The notes beneath the pieces were generated by a model, which worked only from the letters and a program-made list of their open reading frames with translations, did not search any database and was not told the DNA's origin. Of a stretch of DNA of 64,000 nucleotides, positions 29,614 through 40,209 are shown one piece after another. Position numbers and translations under genes: made by a program. The first letter of the stretch is position 1. Each line of letters begins with the position of its first letter. Origin of the DNA: Acheta domesticus (lineage: Eukaryota; Arthropoda; Insecta; Orthoptera; Gryllidae); contig JAHLJT010002630.1 of the NCBI GenBank assembly GCA_031308135.1, forward strand, positions 97,384,141 to 97,448,140. Direction: 5' to 3'.

Positions 29614-30231
29614 ATGAGCGCCAGCCGAGCAGACGCGAAGGAGGTCTTCGTCGACTCGTCAGAGGAGGAGCAGGACGATGATGTGTATGATGACCGAGTG
29701 AACTCGCAAGATGAAGAGGAGGACATAGAATTTTGTCAACTACCTGACTACGTTGCCACCAAAGAGTACGTGCATGCGCAAACCGACCACGTTCGTCGAT
29801 TAGCGGCGGACGATGCCGATAGGGTCATGCGGGAACTCATCAATCCTGTCACGACTTCACTACAACGCGTGGCCGAGACTCAATCCAACTGTCTGCGCAG
29901 ATGGAGCGAGGTCGGTCCCTATAACGCCGATCTTTGGCGCATTTCGAATACCGGGTATCCACAATGAGAAAAAGATGCCGCCAACAAAGCGTACGTCGAC
30001 CGCAACATTCGACATATCAAAAAGCAGATAGAAAAACTTCCGCCGCTCCGGTACAGCAAACTGGGAAACGTCAACGTGTTGCAAACCCGCGTCAACATGG
30101 CGACGCCCAAGGCAATGACAGACGCTGCCACGAAAGGGTATGTGGACGACCAGATCCAGAAGTCGATTGATAAGGCACTTGCACATTTACAAAGGACCAT
30201 CGCCACCAGTAACCACGGCGAACTTTTGTAA
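29614..30231 (+). pseudogene. Fibre-like coiled-coil protein, one in-frame stop
   Basis: From ATG 29614 (MSASRADAKEVFVDSS) an acidic region leads to DYVATKEYVHAQTDHV. An in-frame TGA stands at 29965-29967. The same frame then continues with ANKAYVDRNIRHIKKQIEKL and DAATKGYVDDQIQKSIDKAL to a TAA at 30229-30231. The repeated A-x-K-x-YVD followed by heptad-like helix is typical of phage and Polinton fibre or tail proteins, where it starts triple coiled-coil shafts. The stop truncates the protein about halfway; decay or readthrough cannot be told apart here. Confidence 0.65.
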
Positions 30232-30331
30232 AACGACTGTTGAATAAAATATATCGAATTCATTTTTACCATGAATCATTTGTTTTTCAATAAACAAAAA
30301 AATTTACGTCTGTTGAAAAATGTATCGAATT

Positions 30332-31045
30332 AAAATTTTTTTAACGTGTATCATTTGGTTTCAATAAAAAATTTAATTCTTATTGCACTGTTTTCATGTT
30401 TTTTCCCCTGTCACCGCCTTGTAGGGTTTCCTTTTTTTCTAGCATATCCCCACATTTTATTGCAGGCGCTAGAGGGGGACGGGGAGGGGGAGCGGGCGCC
30501 GCGATAGAGGCCTCCTCCTCTCCCCTCCCCGCCTCGCCCCGCCCGAGACGCCGGCCCGGGCTTGGGCGCCCGGCACGGCATCGCGCGCCGCCGCGCACCA
30601 CGACACCCGCCTACGAGCCACCTCCAGAGACGATGTCGCCGTAGCTCAGAGCCAGCGTGCTCGCCCGACCGCTTCCGCCGCCGCGCGAAGGAAGCGGGAC
30701 TCGGGCACGGTTCGAGCCACCCTCGGGCGGCGCGTTTTTGAGAACGGCGACGTCGACCCCTGCGCATCCACGCTTTGACGACAGAGCGCGCACGCGTTAC
30801 CAACCTTCGCCGACAGGGCGCAGCACACGCGCACGCTGCCACGCTTCGCCACCAGGGCGCAGCACACGCGCGCGCTGCCACGCTTCGCCACCATGGCGCG
30901 CGCACTGCGACGGACTGGCGGCGGCGGCCTTGTGACGTCACAGGGGGTTTATCTCGGGGCGCCGGTTGTTTACAGGGTTGGTCCTGTGTAGTGCGGGTTG
31001 CATTTAACCCCGTTTCCTTCCTAGCTTCGGCACTTGCCCCCTACT
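30332..31045 (-). repeat. Polinton right terminal inverted repeat
   Basis: Inverted copy of 15344-16096, about 40 bases shorter mainly because it has one, not four, CRE units (30933-30940). It ends CCCCCTACT followed by AATTTT. AATAAA signals at the inner edge could polyadenylate right-directed transcripts. Confidence 0.95.
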
Positions 31046-31051
31046 AATTTT

Positions 31052-31242
31052 GCTCAAACGATGTCTGTGTATTGATTATCTTAACGAACCGACACCTTGA
31101 GTTTAATATCAAACATTAATCAGTATTATTTACAATATGAGTTTGCAAATGAGCCTTGATGTACATGCTTGCAGATACCGCCAACATTTAAATCGTGCAT
31201 TTGGATTGCGATCGTTGGCAGTGTCGAGTGACTTACACTTGG
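31052..31242. other. Polinton right flank, nothing recognised
   Basis: AT-rich flank between the target-site duplication and the foldback at 31243. The left-flank R1 repeat does not resume here. Confidence 0.4.
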
Positions 31243-31461
31243 GGTTTTATTTCTTAGCGTATAGTGTCTTGTTTTCACTATGGAATATCACACGGCATTT
31301 CGTGTCTTTCTCCGTCGTTAGAAGTCGCATGATCGTCAGCATTGCTCGATACAGTCGCGATGAGGCGACTCTTAGCGGCACGACCGAGAACGACGCGAAA
31401 TACCGTGAGATGGTCCTTCGTGAAGACAAGTCCCCACACGCCAAGAAATAAAATCGCAAGT
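31243..31461. repeat. Hairpin-forming inverted repeat, about 100-bp arms
   Basis: GGGTTTTATTTCTTAGCGT at the left is mirrored by ACGCCAAGAAATAAAATCGC at the right. The arms match at about 70 percent to a centre near 31350. It is probably a small foldback MITE. Because of the symmetry both strands appear open (104 and 70 codons) and their translations resemble each other; I do not call either a gene. Confidence 0.7.
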
Positions 31462-31639
31462 ATACGCTATTCTTTCTACAATTTTAAATTTAGTTCCTTT
31501 TTTAAATTAATTCATGTTGTATTGTAGGCTAGCGCGTTTTGATTTTTGTTTTTCATTTATATAAAGATAATTTACTTTAGCAAACTTAAAAATTTGTTCT
31601 CTGTGTTGTGCCATAGCACAAATTTTCCCTTATTACCTC

Positions 31640-31995
31640 CCCGTACCCATGCGAGAACTCTCGCATATTAAACCCCACCCTCATCCCGTCTATTTCCAAT
31701 CTAAGAGGGAAATTTGTTAACGAAACGTGTTTATTTGTTTAAAAATGTAAAAAGGTAACTTGGAATGTACCAACCCGATATCAAATAAAAATAAAAACAA
31801 TGCAATTGACGTTTAAAAGAAATTTGCAACTAAGACTTATTCTGTATTATGGAGAGTTTTCTTGAAACAATTCACAACACTTCCTTAAAGACAACATTTG
31901 AAGTAATTATTCAATATTTTTTTAGTTAGCTTTTAGTTTTTCGTTATAATCACAAAAATATTAGCTCTTGACTTCTGAGAAAGCAACGTGTCTGA
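31640..31995 (+). repeat. R1 repeat, partial third copy
   Basis: Begins with the same ACCCATGCGAGAACTCTCGC core (31651-31664) and follows copy A through the AAATGTAA...AACTTACAGAATATCAAA-like, TTATTC.G.ATTAT and ATTAG sections, at lower identity, before breaking off. Confidence 0.7.
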
Positions 31996-32454
31996 ACCCG
32001 CTGACTTGAAAATTCCAATGAATCACTGCTGATAACGGAAATACTGGTAAAGGTAAAAACAAACACCCACATCCCTCGACAATTAGGTACATAGCACTTA
32101 CAGACCACGGTAAAACATTAATTGAATGGTTTCACTACACGCATAAGAAATCTTAATACGTATCAAGCAATTATAATAATACTTCTAGTTGTTGCTGGAG
32201 AGCAAACTTTGAATTAATGAGTATGCAAATAAACCTCGTCCAATTGCACAAACCACGGTGTATACGGAAAGTGTAAATAAAAGATTGAGGAATCTTCTAA
32301 GCATGTCACAAAAATGGCTACCAGCATAAAGGGCTGAAATATTCAGACGACCTTGATAATACTAAAGCGCGGAACCGAAAATTTAATTGAATGGATCGAG
32401 GGATGTCTCATCTTGTAGATTATGACGTAAAAAACCTCTCTTTGAAGCCTTCGG

Positions 32455-32957
32455 CTTCAAAAATTTTAGTTTTTAAGGCCCTAGAACGCTTTGTTTGAGA
32501 GTAATATGACGAAAAACATTGGCAAGTGTTGCGGGTTGCATTTGACTTGAATACTTAGATGCTTTTGTAAAAACAAATCCTTCATATTTTGAAGGCCAAG
32601 GTGCAATTCGCCACGTCTCCGTGAAATTATCTTTCTTTCGAGACCTCGTTTATAAAGATTGGTTGCGTGTGAGAGCCGCAACGGAAAGGTATCTTCTCCT
32701 GTATTATTTTAGTCGTATACTTTTCCGTTGCGGCTCTCACACGCTACCAATCTTTATAAATGAGGTCTCTAAAGAAAGATAATTTAACGGGGACGGGACA
32801 AATTGCACTGACTTTAAAAATATGAAGGATTTGTTTACAAAAACGCATCTAAATATTTGAGTCAAATGCAACCCGCAACACTTGCCAAAGTTTTCGTCGA
32901 TTAACTCCCAAACCAAGCGTTTTATGGCCTTAAAAACTAAAATTTTAAGATTCTTCA
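32455..32957. mobile_element. Foldback element, about 240-bp arms
   Basis: Left arm 32455-32695 (AAAATTTTAGTTTTTAAGGCC ... AGAGCCGCAACGGAAA) is repeated inverted at 32714-32957, separated by only about 18 bp. Identity is about 85 to 90 percent by eye. It would transcribe a near-perfect double-stranded RNA hairpin. No coding sequence. Confidence 0.85.
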
Positions 32958-33628
32958 GGTGATCGTGAGCGCCCGCGGGGCCTGGGATCCCGCGAACGAC
33001 AAGGCGCTGAAGAATCTCGTCCACCGCGACTACCACCCAACTCCAGTGGCGGCTCTACCATAAGGCCACATGGTCACGTGCCCTCCCACTTATAAAGGAA
33101 ATTATTAATAGTGCACTGAAATGCGTGTCATATTATCGAGTAATAATTCTAGAAAATTTACGTTAAGGTTTTCACGGGCGATATCGATACTATTTCACAG
33201 CACTGATAACGAGGTAGTCGTGGCAACAGAGCGAAGTCCGCAAGCTTCGTGTGACCAGCTCCCTCCCGTTCAGCAAAGCTTTTCCCCACAGTGCGAGGAA
33301 AAAAGGGAGGGGTAATGCTTCCTTAAGGCCCTTCACGGTCACAAGTTTTTTGTGACTGCCACTGCAAGCGCCACTTTACAGATGTACAAACAACGCTCAG
33401 AGTGTCTGAGAAATGAAATGCTGATTAGCTCAGGGCCCGCGTAATCTTGATAATATCAGCAGCTGTGACTTCTGTGCGAGTTATTTTTTCTTGAGCATGT
33501 GCGTTTGTTGTTTCCATTGAATTGATTTCTCTTCTCATTCAGCCGAGTTAATACGTGAGAAACCAGTGAGAAATTTCAAGTGTTTTTCAGTTTACAGCCC
33601 TTAAACTTCAAAATAAATTTTTTATTAG
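32958..33628. other. Intergenic, mixed repeats, no gene seen
   Basis: A GC-rich start (32960-33050), then CAGTGGCGGCTCTACCATAAGGC (33042-33064), wording often seen at ends of hAT-type repeats, then AT-rich DNA. No gene supported. Confidence 0.4.
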
Positions 33629-33862
33629 TTATTTTCTAGCTTTTTTTCGTGCCCTACCTGGCCTGAAGTTTAGGAGCCCCCACTGCCCAACTCTGAAGCG
33701 CCGCATCGTCAGCAGTGTAATCATGTCCTCTAAAAACATCTTTGACTGCCACACCAGCTTCTTTGTTGCAGGTGATGGGGAGTAAGTCGCTGCTGGCACC
33801 GAAGGAAGAGCGGACGGAGCCGAGTCGAGGGAACAGTTCCACTTTGGCTCCTTCAGAACCAA
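33629..33862 (-). other. Possible coding fragment, unidentified
   Basis: Two overlapping minus-strand frames are open and look compositionally coding. One reads LFPRLGSVRSSFGASSD, ITCNKEAGVAVKDVF and ADDAALQSWAVGAPKL. It stops at a TAG that is also part of a possible donor (GTAGGG). GC content is higher than the surroundings. It could be an isolated exon or a repeat-derived piece. I cannot assign a family or choose a frame. Confidence 0.25.
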
Positions 33863-34029
33863 AGTAAAGTGTTATTGTAATTAATCTCTATGTACTTTCT
33901 TCCTGACAGGTTCTGTCCAACGCAGTATATTTACGTTGTATGCACAATGTACTTATTTGCAGATGAGACTCACAGCAAAACTCGTCAACTCACAGTAAAA
34001 GTAGAAACAGAATTCATCACAATGAATTT

Positions 34030-35170
34030 CGTCGACTTTGATGAAACATCTCAAAGATGAAAATGTTGGTTTGATTATTTTTTGTCACGGAATTGCTTGG
34101 CTGATTTTAAGGACAGGGTTCGGCTCACTAAAACAACGGCGCACGGTTCACTCACGCGGACCACGAGAACGGATCACTCAGGGAGCGGGAAAATGCCTTT
34201 GTGTTTGCATTGTGCATTGTGCGGTGTGGTGCGAATGTGTAATGGAGAATTACAATGGTTAATTTTTCGCGGATTTGCGTAAACTAAGTAAAGGGAGAAG
34301 GATCGAGGGGAAAAGTGGAAGCGAAAAAATCAAGAATTTCCTTGGAATTATAAGAAAAATTTATACGCCCAACGACATTTAAGGTGAGTATTTGCATAAA
34401 ATGCGTTGGTAATTATGCGTTGGACAGACTCAAAGATGTTTTATGTTAACGCGAGGACCGAAGGCCCGAGCCTCGTCCTCAACTTGGACACGGGTAGCGA
34501 AGCGTCACGATTCCACACGAAAGTGCGTTGGCCACGTGGCCGGGCACACTGAGGCGACGCCGCGAGTGACTCGTTCGGAACCGAATCGTGCGCGTCAATA
34601 GGAGCCGAACCCTGTCCTTGATATTTACCAACTGCTTGTCTTGGGGGTACGAAAGAACGCACATAATAATCCAACACTTTTTAGTATACAAATAATTTTT
34701 CAATTTCCGCACCCCAGCAAGCTGGCACCCTGACTCTCCAAAACCCCCTCGGTTCCTCATAACAAACCAAGTAAAGTTAAATAATATTGCAGAGTAGGTC
34801 TGTACTTGCCCGATCCGGTATTTTCGAACTTTACTTGGCTTTCTCACGAGTAAAAACCTTTTCTATTACTTTTTAGTGACTATCAAGGAAAAGGAAAAGC
34901 TAACTCTCAAGGACGATTGTATAATTTATTCAAATGTTTCTAAAGAAGTATGTATTGTTCCAAGAACATCTCTCTTTAATGCTTAATAAACCTTAATTGA
35001 AAATTTGTTTCCAACATCAATTGCATTGTTATTTTGTTTGATATTCTGTAAGTACATTAGTAGTTCCTCTCCTTCTTTATGGAAAGGATAGTCAAATGGG
35101 TAGGGAAAGGGTGGGGGCTTAACACGCGAGAGTTCTCGCACGGGTACGCTTGTACTACTGAAATAATACA
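34030..35170 (-). repeat. R1 repeat, inverted fourth copy, interrupted
   Basis: From the GCGAGAGTTCTCGC core (35126-35139) leftward it matches copy A nearly completely through TGGGGTGCGGAAATTG to about 34640, and the last part resumes at 34030-34105 (TCAAAGATGAAAATGTT...GGAATTGCTT). The middle is displaced by an insertion at about 34106-34630. Confidence 0.75.
34106..34630. mobile_element. Small inverted-repeat insertion inside R1
   Basis: AAGGACAGGGTTCGGCTC (34112-34129) and GAGCCGAACCCTGTCCTTG (34603-34621) form terminal inverted repeats. The element interrupts an R1 copy that is continuous elsewhere. It is GC-rich relative to the flanks, and the inner ends (CGGCGCACGGTTC / GAATCGTGCGCG) are also partly inverted. 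Non-autonomous; family unknown. Confidence 0.6.
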
Positions 35171-35665
35171 GGAGGCGATGAAAGCATACTGGTTACCATG
35201 AACACACAAGCTGTTGATGAATTTTCTTCATTCATAACAGTTCCGACTATACTTCCTCCTTTATAGTCAACACTTTACTTCAAGAATGTTTCATCCATTA
35301 AGAGCACAACGATAGTCTTGTTCTTATCATTCTACAAACTAAGTTTCTTTCTTTGTGTACTATAACGCATGCTCTGCTGTTGTTTTTAACTATGGCGTTG
35401 AATTGTATGGAAAGCAGTTTCGTTGCAGGAAGTGCACGGAAACGACATAACGCGAACTTCTAACGCTTAGAAGGCTCATAGATTCCTTAATCTTATACAT
35501 ATGTTTTCTGGTTTACACCGTGGATTGCGCCGATCTACAAGGTTTATTTGTTTTTGCCATCGTTACATCAAGATTCGTACTTGCAACAATGTAGTAACAT
35601 TTTCCTCATATCTATGTAGATTGTGACAAACGCATTTAGCGCAATAGTGTATTAAATATTTTGCA

Positions 35666-36306
35666 ATGGTTTATTAGTGCTGTGTACCAAATTGTAGAGG
35701 AAATTATGATGGAAAAGGTCCACATGTTCCCATGTTTCAATTTCCCAAAGACGACACGCTGAGGAAGAAATGGATCTCTGCTATTCATCGGCATAATTTC
35801 GTTCCGACGCAAAACACAAAAGTAAGTAGTGACATTGTTTCTGTGAAAAGTTTGCGACATAACCTATATCATTCGTGCATTTGATATATTATTTGTATTA
35901 TTCGGAATCAATGTGTGTTTGTTACCGTTCACTTCCCAAATTCTATACTGTTATTATTTACGTTAATACGCATTCATGGACAATAGACTTCATGAGGGAA
36001 AATTAATTTGCTATAAAATATTAATTAAATGAAATGTAATGAGAGTAGACATTTATTTATTTGTTCTGGTGTGATTCATTTTAAAGAACTATTATAAGCC
36101 ATTTAAAAGAATTGTTTTACCTTGTTTACCGGATTTCTCATGTTTCTTTGAAGGTATGCGCACTGCTCCTTGAGGAAAAGGAAATTCGCTGGACAACCAC
36201 ATGCTATGATGAAAAGTCTAGAAAGGAGCTGCAATATACTTTGGAACGACCAAGACTCCAGGAAGGAGCCATCCCCACGAAATTGCCAGGTGCCCAGCCT
36301 ACATGA
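35666..36306 (+). pseudogene. THAP-domain gene, two exons, disabled
   Basis: Exon 1 starts at ATG 35666 and shows the THAP start: CCVPNCRGNYDGKGPHV, then MFQFPKDDTLRKKWISAIHR, ending at a clean GTAAGT donor (35822). Exon 2 (36154-36306, acceptor ttgaag, phase 0) gives VCALLLEEKEIRW, then LERPRLQEGAIPTKLPG, the usual THAP end. Lesions: codon 4 is TAG (35675-35677), and the final zinc ligand of the C2CH motif, expected as His three residues after the exon 2 Cys, is Leu. A stop follows 50 codons into exon 2. THAP domains are zinc-dependent DNA binders found in cellular factors and P-type transposases. With introns retained this looks like a dead or dying gene rather than a processed copy. Confidence 0.8.
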
Positions 36307-37086
36307 GTGCATGTCCATCATCTTCGCGTATGGAACCAGATGAGAGAAGGCTCAGGATAATTTACGAAGGGCAATAGCAGAGAGCTTAAAAACAAAATCA
36401 AGAGAGATGATGCACAGAGAGCTTGATTTATCCTGCGCAGCTGTTCTGCGCAGCGGGCCTGGTTGCAGGCGGAGGAGCAAGTGGAGTCTGGTAGATCAGT
36501 AAATAGTTTGTGATTTTCACTTATTGTATTTTGCAGCAAAACAATACATGAACTTAAGATTATCTTAACCTAAATGAAGATGAATAAATGCCTTATGACT
36601 ATGTACACTATACAATTGGTTTAGCTGAGCAAAGTTTTGCCTATTGTGAATAGATTTGGTAGTTAACATTTACATAAGCTGGCGAATGATAATTAGTGAT
36701 TGAAGTTGATAACAAGTAATTTGAAGTTTGAAATGAATTTAGGTTGAAATAAGTGTATATTAAAATTGCCGTGAGAAATTTAGTAATGTCATAGCAATGC
36801 TTTTGTGAATTAGGGCACTCATCTGTTGGCTGCAGGTAGGTGTCCAACCATGTGAAGAGACGTCAGGCGGCTAGTCTCCGTAGACTCGGTCGTCGTTAAT
36901 AGTTGATTTGGCAGTCCTGTTGGTGCACTCGGAGATCTGGCAGTTCCCTGTAGAACACTCTGTGTTGTCCCCGACTGCGGCCCGTGCGGGAACGGTGTAG
37001 TTAATCGAATAGCGCAGGAAGCGCGCGCGACATAATTAAGTTGCGGAATGTCGCCGGCACTGCTGGTTTTAGATTTTGATATAGGC
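36307..37086. other. Intergenic, no gene seen
   Basis: The frame after the THAP stop retains a short R/E-rich stretch but breaks repeatedly; it might be degraded downstream THAP coding sequence. The remainder is AT-rich with nothing recognised. Confidence 0.35.
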
Positions 37087-37215
37087 CGTGCGCACCACAA
37101 AGTTGGCGGCCGTATCAGAACGGCACAATACTGGATTACGATAGTATTTAAGCGTGCGCACCACAAAGTTGGCGGCCGTATCAGAACGGCACAATACTGG
37201 ATTACGATCAGCGGA
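37087..37215. repeat. Two-copy tandem repeat, 67-bp period
   Basis: CGTGCGCACCACAAAGTTGG followed by CGGCCGTATCAGAACGGCAC and ACAATACTGGATTACGAT occurs at 37087 and identically at 37154. The near-identity implies a recent duplication. Confidence 0.9.
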
Positions 37216-37339
37216 TCAGTTGATTGAAAGGTTAGAGTGTTCGTGCCTATATAGTTTTCGTTCACTTGCGAACGCGACAAAGATAGTTTGGCTGCACGAA
37301 CAAGCTTGTGCTCGCCACGGTAGACAGAAGATAAGTGAT

Positions 37340-37645
37340 TTTCGGTGGCTGAGAGCGGTGAGGGCTGCGTGAGAGTGCGTCTGTGTGTTTCGGAGGCGGT
37401 TAGAGAAAGCGGGGGCGGATTCCCTATCTTTCTTTGTAATGTGGATCATAAATCGGTCGGCAACGAGGGGCGCATTTGGGTGCGGCCGCGCGGGCCGCGA
37501 GCCGGGCCCGGCAGTAGACGAGGGGAGGGGTCGTTTTTGTGTGTCCGTTGGTCGCGCGGGCGGCGTGGGACCGAGCGAACCGCACCCTTGCGCGGGCCGG
37601 CCGCGGGCCTTTCGCGGGCCGGCCGCGTTTCCGTGCCCTACGTAG
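37340..37645. promoter_or_regulatory. CpG-rich block, candidate promoter region
   Basis: Strong local rise in GC and CpG, including GGGCCGGCCGCG twice and GCGGCCGCGCGGGCCGCG. It lies downstream of the THAP pseudogene and upstream of AT-rich DNA. The frames of 125 and 156 codons crossing it are explained by composition. It could be an unmethylated promoter or an unidentified GC-rich repeat. Confidence 0.35.
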
Positions 37646-37816
37646 TAAGATTGACCAGAGCTCTTACATCTTTTGATGTTATTCATCAGTGTTTAGAAAG
37701 GGACATTATTGACAAAGAATGAACAAATGTGAATAGTGAGAACTGTGTCTTGTTAGTTTTGGATTGTGTTTTGCCAGTGCCAGTATTTACAGCATCTGTA
37801 GTAATTACGTCGAATT

Positions 37817-38026
37817 TTGAAGTCAGTGTTTTCAGCCATGATATTGAATTGCAAAAGCTCGGAAAATAAATATTACAAAATTGATTTTGTTAAGGGTAGG
37901 AGGAAATCTTTATTTAGTCATGATTTTAAAATGTTTAACAACTTTACTGATAAAATAAAGAAGGTAAACAACGTAATAAGGTTCAGAACAGAGGTGAGGA
38001 AATGGCTGGCAAAAAAAGATATTTAA
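37817..38026 (+). pseudogene. LINE reverse transcriptase C-terminal fragment (tentative)
   Basis: The frame ends KMFNNFTDKIKKVNNVIRFR followed by TEVRKWL. This resembles the end of Jockey/CR1-type LINE proteins, where W-N-x-L-P-x-x-I-K... and F-K-x-x-L-K-x-W-L close the ORF. Only this short tail is visible, so the call is tentative. Confidence 0.35.
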
Positions 38027-39459
38027 TATAAATTAATTATGTTTGTAGGTAAACATCTAGCCATAGACTATTTTTATTGTACACAAAGTGTTTAATATTA
38101 CCATTGTAGCTATTCTTAAAAAAATTAAATTAAGGAAGTGAAAATAGCGAAATTTTGGCACTTTGTTATGAATTAGTTTTCGTACGTACACATTTTCAAT
38201 CAATAAATGTAAATGAATTGCACTGATGAATTATTATTTTATCAATTGGAATCAAGAAATAGCACTCAATATTTTTCAAATAATTCTAGTTTTTGATTAC
38301 AGAAAAAATGTGTGAATAATATGTGTATATATGTTGACTATGCTAAATTTTTATACATTTATTTATGTATGAGGTTGTCATTTACTTCCATTCAGTCAAA
38401 TTCGATCAGACTCCTGACCATAAACGTGCTTTATGTTCGCATGAGTTTCTATTTTTGTAATCATCCATGCACTGCTGTCCCTTGATCGAACTACCTGGAA
38501 AGTTTATAGTGTATTTAAACTCTTGTCTCTAAGAAGAAGTAACTATGGAACAAAAACCTCATAACTCCATCCTCTCAAATTTTGTGACAAAAAAAATTGA
38601 TGAAATACATAATTGTGGAAAGATCCTTTAGTTTTCTGTGAGTTGCAACTCTAGTGTTGGTAGATAAAAGAAATATACAGCACTTTAAAGTAACTCTCAA
38701 AATTCGGTGTTTCAAAATTTGTAGTTCAAATATTGTCGGGTAAAGTTAGTTACGTGGTTTCACAGGATTTAATGTTCCTAGGCCAGTATTCCAGTCTCAT
38801 TCGCGGAGTCGGAGCATTGCGATACTGCTAGTGTCCACAAGCGGATGGCCCACCACCGCTATACACTGCAGGGCACTCTGCTTGCAAAACAGAGCAAAGG
38901 CTACATCCGCAGGACCACCTCAGCGTTGCCAAACATATGTACAGCATGGCTTGGAATATAATAGTTGGCTATGGTTCAGTAGTATTCGTCGTCATTCTCC
39001 TGTCAGACGGCTTCATTCACTCAATCACACTTATTATCAACAGCATTTCGAAATTATTTGTCTCAATTCGCATAATTTTTCGTCCCTAGTTATAGTGGAA
39101 TGCAATCAATCTCTCGTGAAAAATATTTCTAACCTTCACAACATTAAAATATATTCAATTACAATATTCAGACAGCTGATCCTTCTACTCAGCTAGGCGA
39201 GCGGCGGAAGAATACATTCTGGAGAGCAATACGGTGTTCGGCGACGCTCATTTGTGACCCAAGCTGTCAAAAAAAATCGGTCACATGACTGAACGCTCTG
39301 TTCTTGGTCCTCACCGTAAAACACTGTATTCACAAAGAAAACGGCTTGGAGATTTCCGTTTTAACCTACAACAGCATTGTTGCCAAATTCATACCCCGAA
39401 ACAGGAACTTCACAGCAGTTATGTTTTTCGCACAGGGAACAAGTTGCAATGAGCGTGCA
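38027..39459. other. Intergenic, nothing recognised
   Basis: AT-rich. The 121-codon frame at 38831-39196 has no recognisable motif and ordinary composition for chance. Confidence 0.4.
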
Positions 39460-39630
39460 TTAACCCATTTCTGCCTAGCGTTACATATATGTAACACCCA
39501 ATAATTCTGATTCTATAAACAATTTCAACATGTGAGCTCTTGATTTGTGTTTCTATAGTCAAAAAGTGTAATTCAACAATAATTTTTCTTAGTTTTGCGT
39601 GAAATAAAAATTCAGGCAGAAATGGGTTAA
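39460..39630. mobile_element. piggyBac-type MITE with TTAA duplication
   Basis: TTAA at 39460-39463 and 39627-39630 flank a 163-bp element whose ends are CCCATTTCTGCCT and AGGCAGAAATGGG, a perfect 13-bp inverted repeat. There is no coding capacity. TTAA target choice and CCC-starting ends fit piggyBac-mobilised MITEs. The ends differ from those of the element at 3136-5807, so it belongs to another family. Confidence 0.9.
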
Positions 39631-40209
39631 CGTTCCATTAGAACAGGTTAAGGTCTCAAAAGTTGGTACTAGTGTCGCCACTCCACTACCTTTCACAGAA
39701 TAACTGCCTTTTAGGCGCAAACCGGGGCAGCGTTAATGAGCGAAATGTTTTACAGAAACATTAACAAACGGAGGTTGCCTACCCATGAGAAACAGGTGAA
39801 AAGGTGAACGTTTTATTCAATGGTTGCTTGTTCATTCATAGCAATCTTCTATAAGAGGGATACATTGCGTCTTTCCAGAGATCGAGCGAGCGGTTTCTAG
39901 AATGTTCGTTCTCTATATCCCAATCATAGCTCTACCAGCACATCATTTGGAAGCTTATTTTGCTGCCTCAACAGGTTTGTTGCGAGAAACACGGGAATAA
40001 TCAAGTGGCAGGAGTTATAGCAAAATTGTGTTCTCGAAGTTGTTATAGTGGTGTTTTGTGGGTGAATTTGTAGCACAATGTTAGTATTAGTGAAGTATAA
40101 GAAGACCTTTGAAATATTTTCACGCTCGCTGGCAACAGCCCGCAAACCAGTGCATGGTGTTAACAATAATAGCATAAGATTGCACAAATTGCTCTCAGAT
40201 AAGTAGAAA

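Larger units (their letters stand above)
15344..31045. mobile_element. Maverick/Polinton transposon, near full length, decayed
   Basis: A 15,702-bp element whose ends both begin AGTAGGGG, the usual 5'-AG Polinton end. It is bounded by 0.7-kb terminal inverted repeats and a near-identical 6-bp flank. It carries the diagnostic set of protein-primed family B DNA polymerase (minus strand), packaging ATPase, double-jelly-roll major capsid protein, single-jelly-roll minor capsid protein and retroviral-type integrase with chromodomain. Base composition is GC- and CpG-rich relative to the flanks. Breaks in the polymerase, capsid, PLA2, integrase and fibre genes show it is no longer autonomous. No adenovirus-type maturation protease frame was seen, which is unusual for the family. 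Confidence 0.95.

Noticed and set aside
15344..31045. Adenovirus-type cysteine protease gene
   Set aside because: I looked through all six frames for the His-Asp/Glu-Cys pattern of Polinton proteases and did not find it; a strongly diverged copy cannot be excluded.
31137..31451. 104-codon plus-strand ORF right of the Polinton
   Set aside because: It lies on a foldback; the opposite-strand frame gives a similar peptide, so the openness comes from the hairpin symmetry.
37345..37722. 125-codon and 156-codon ORFs on both strands
   Set aside because: They are explained by the GC-rich block at 37340-37645, with no family resemblance.
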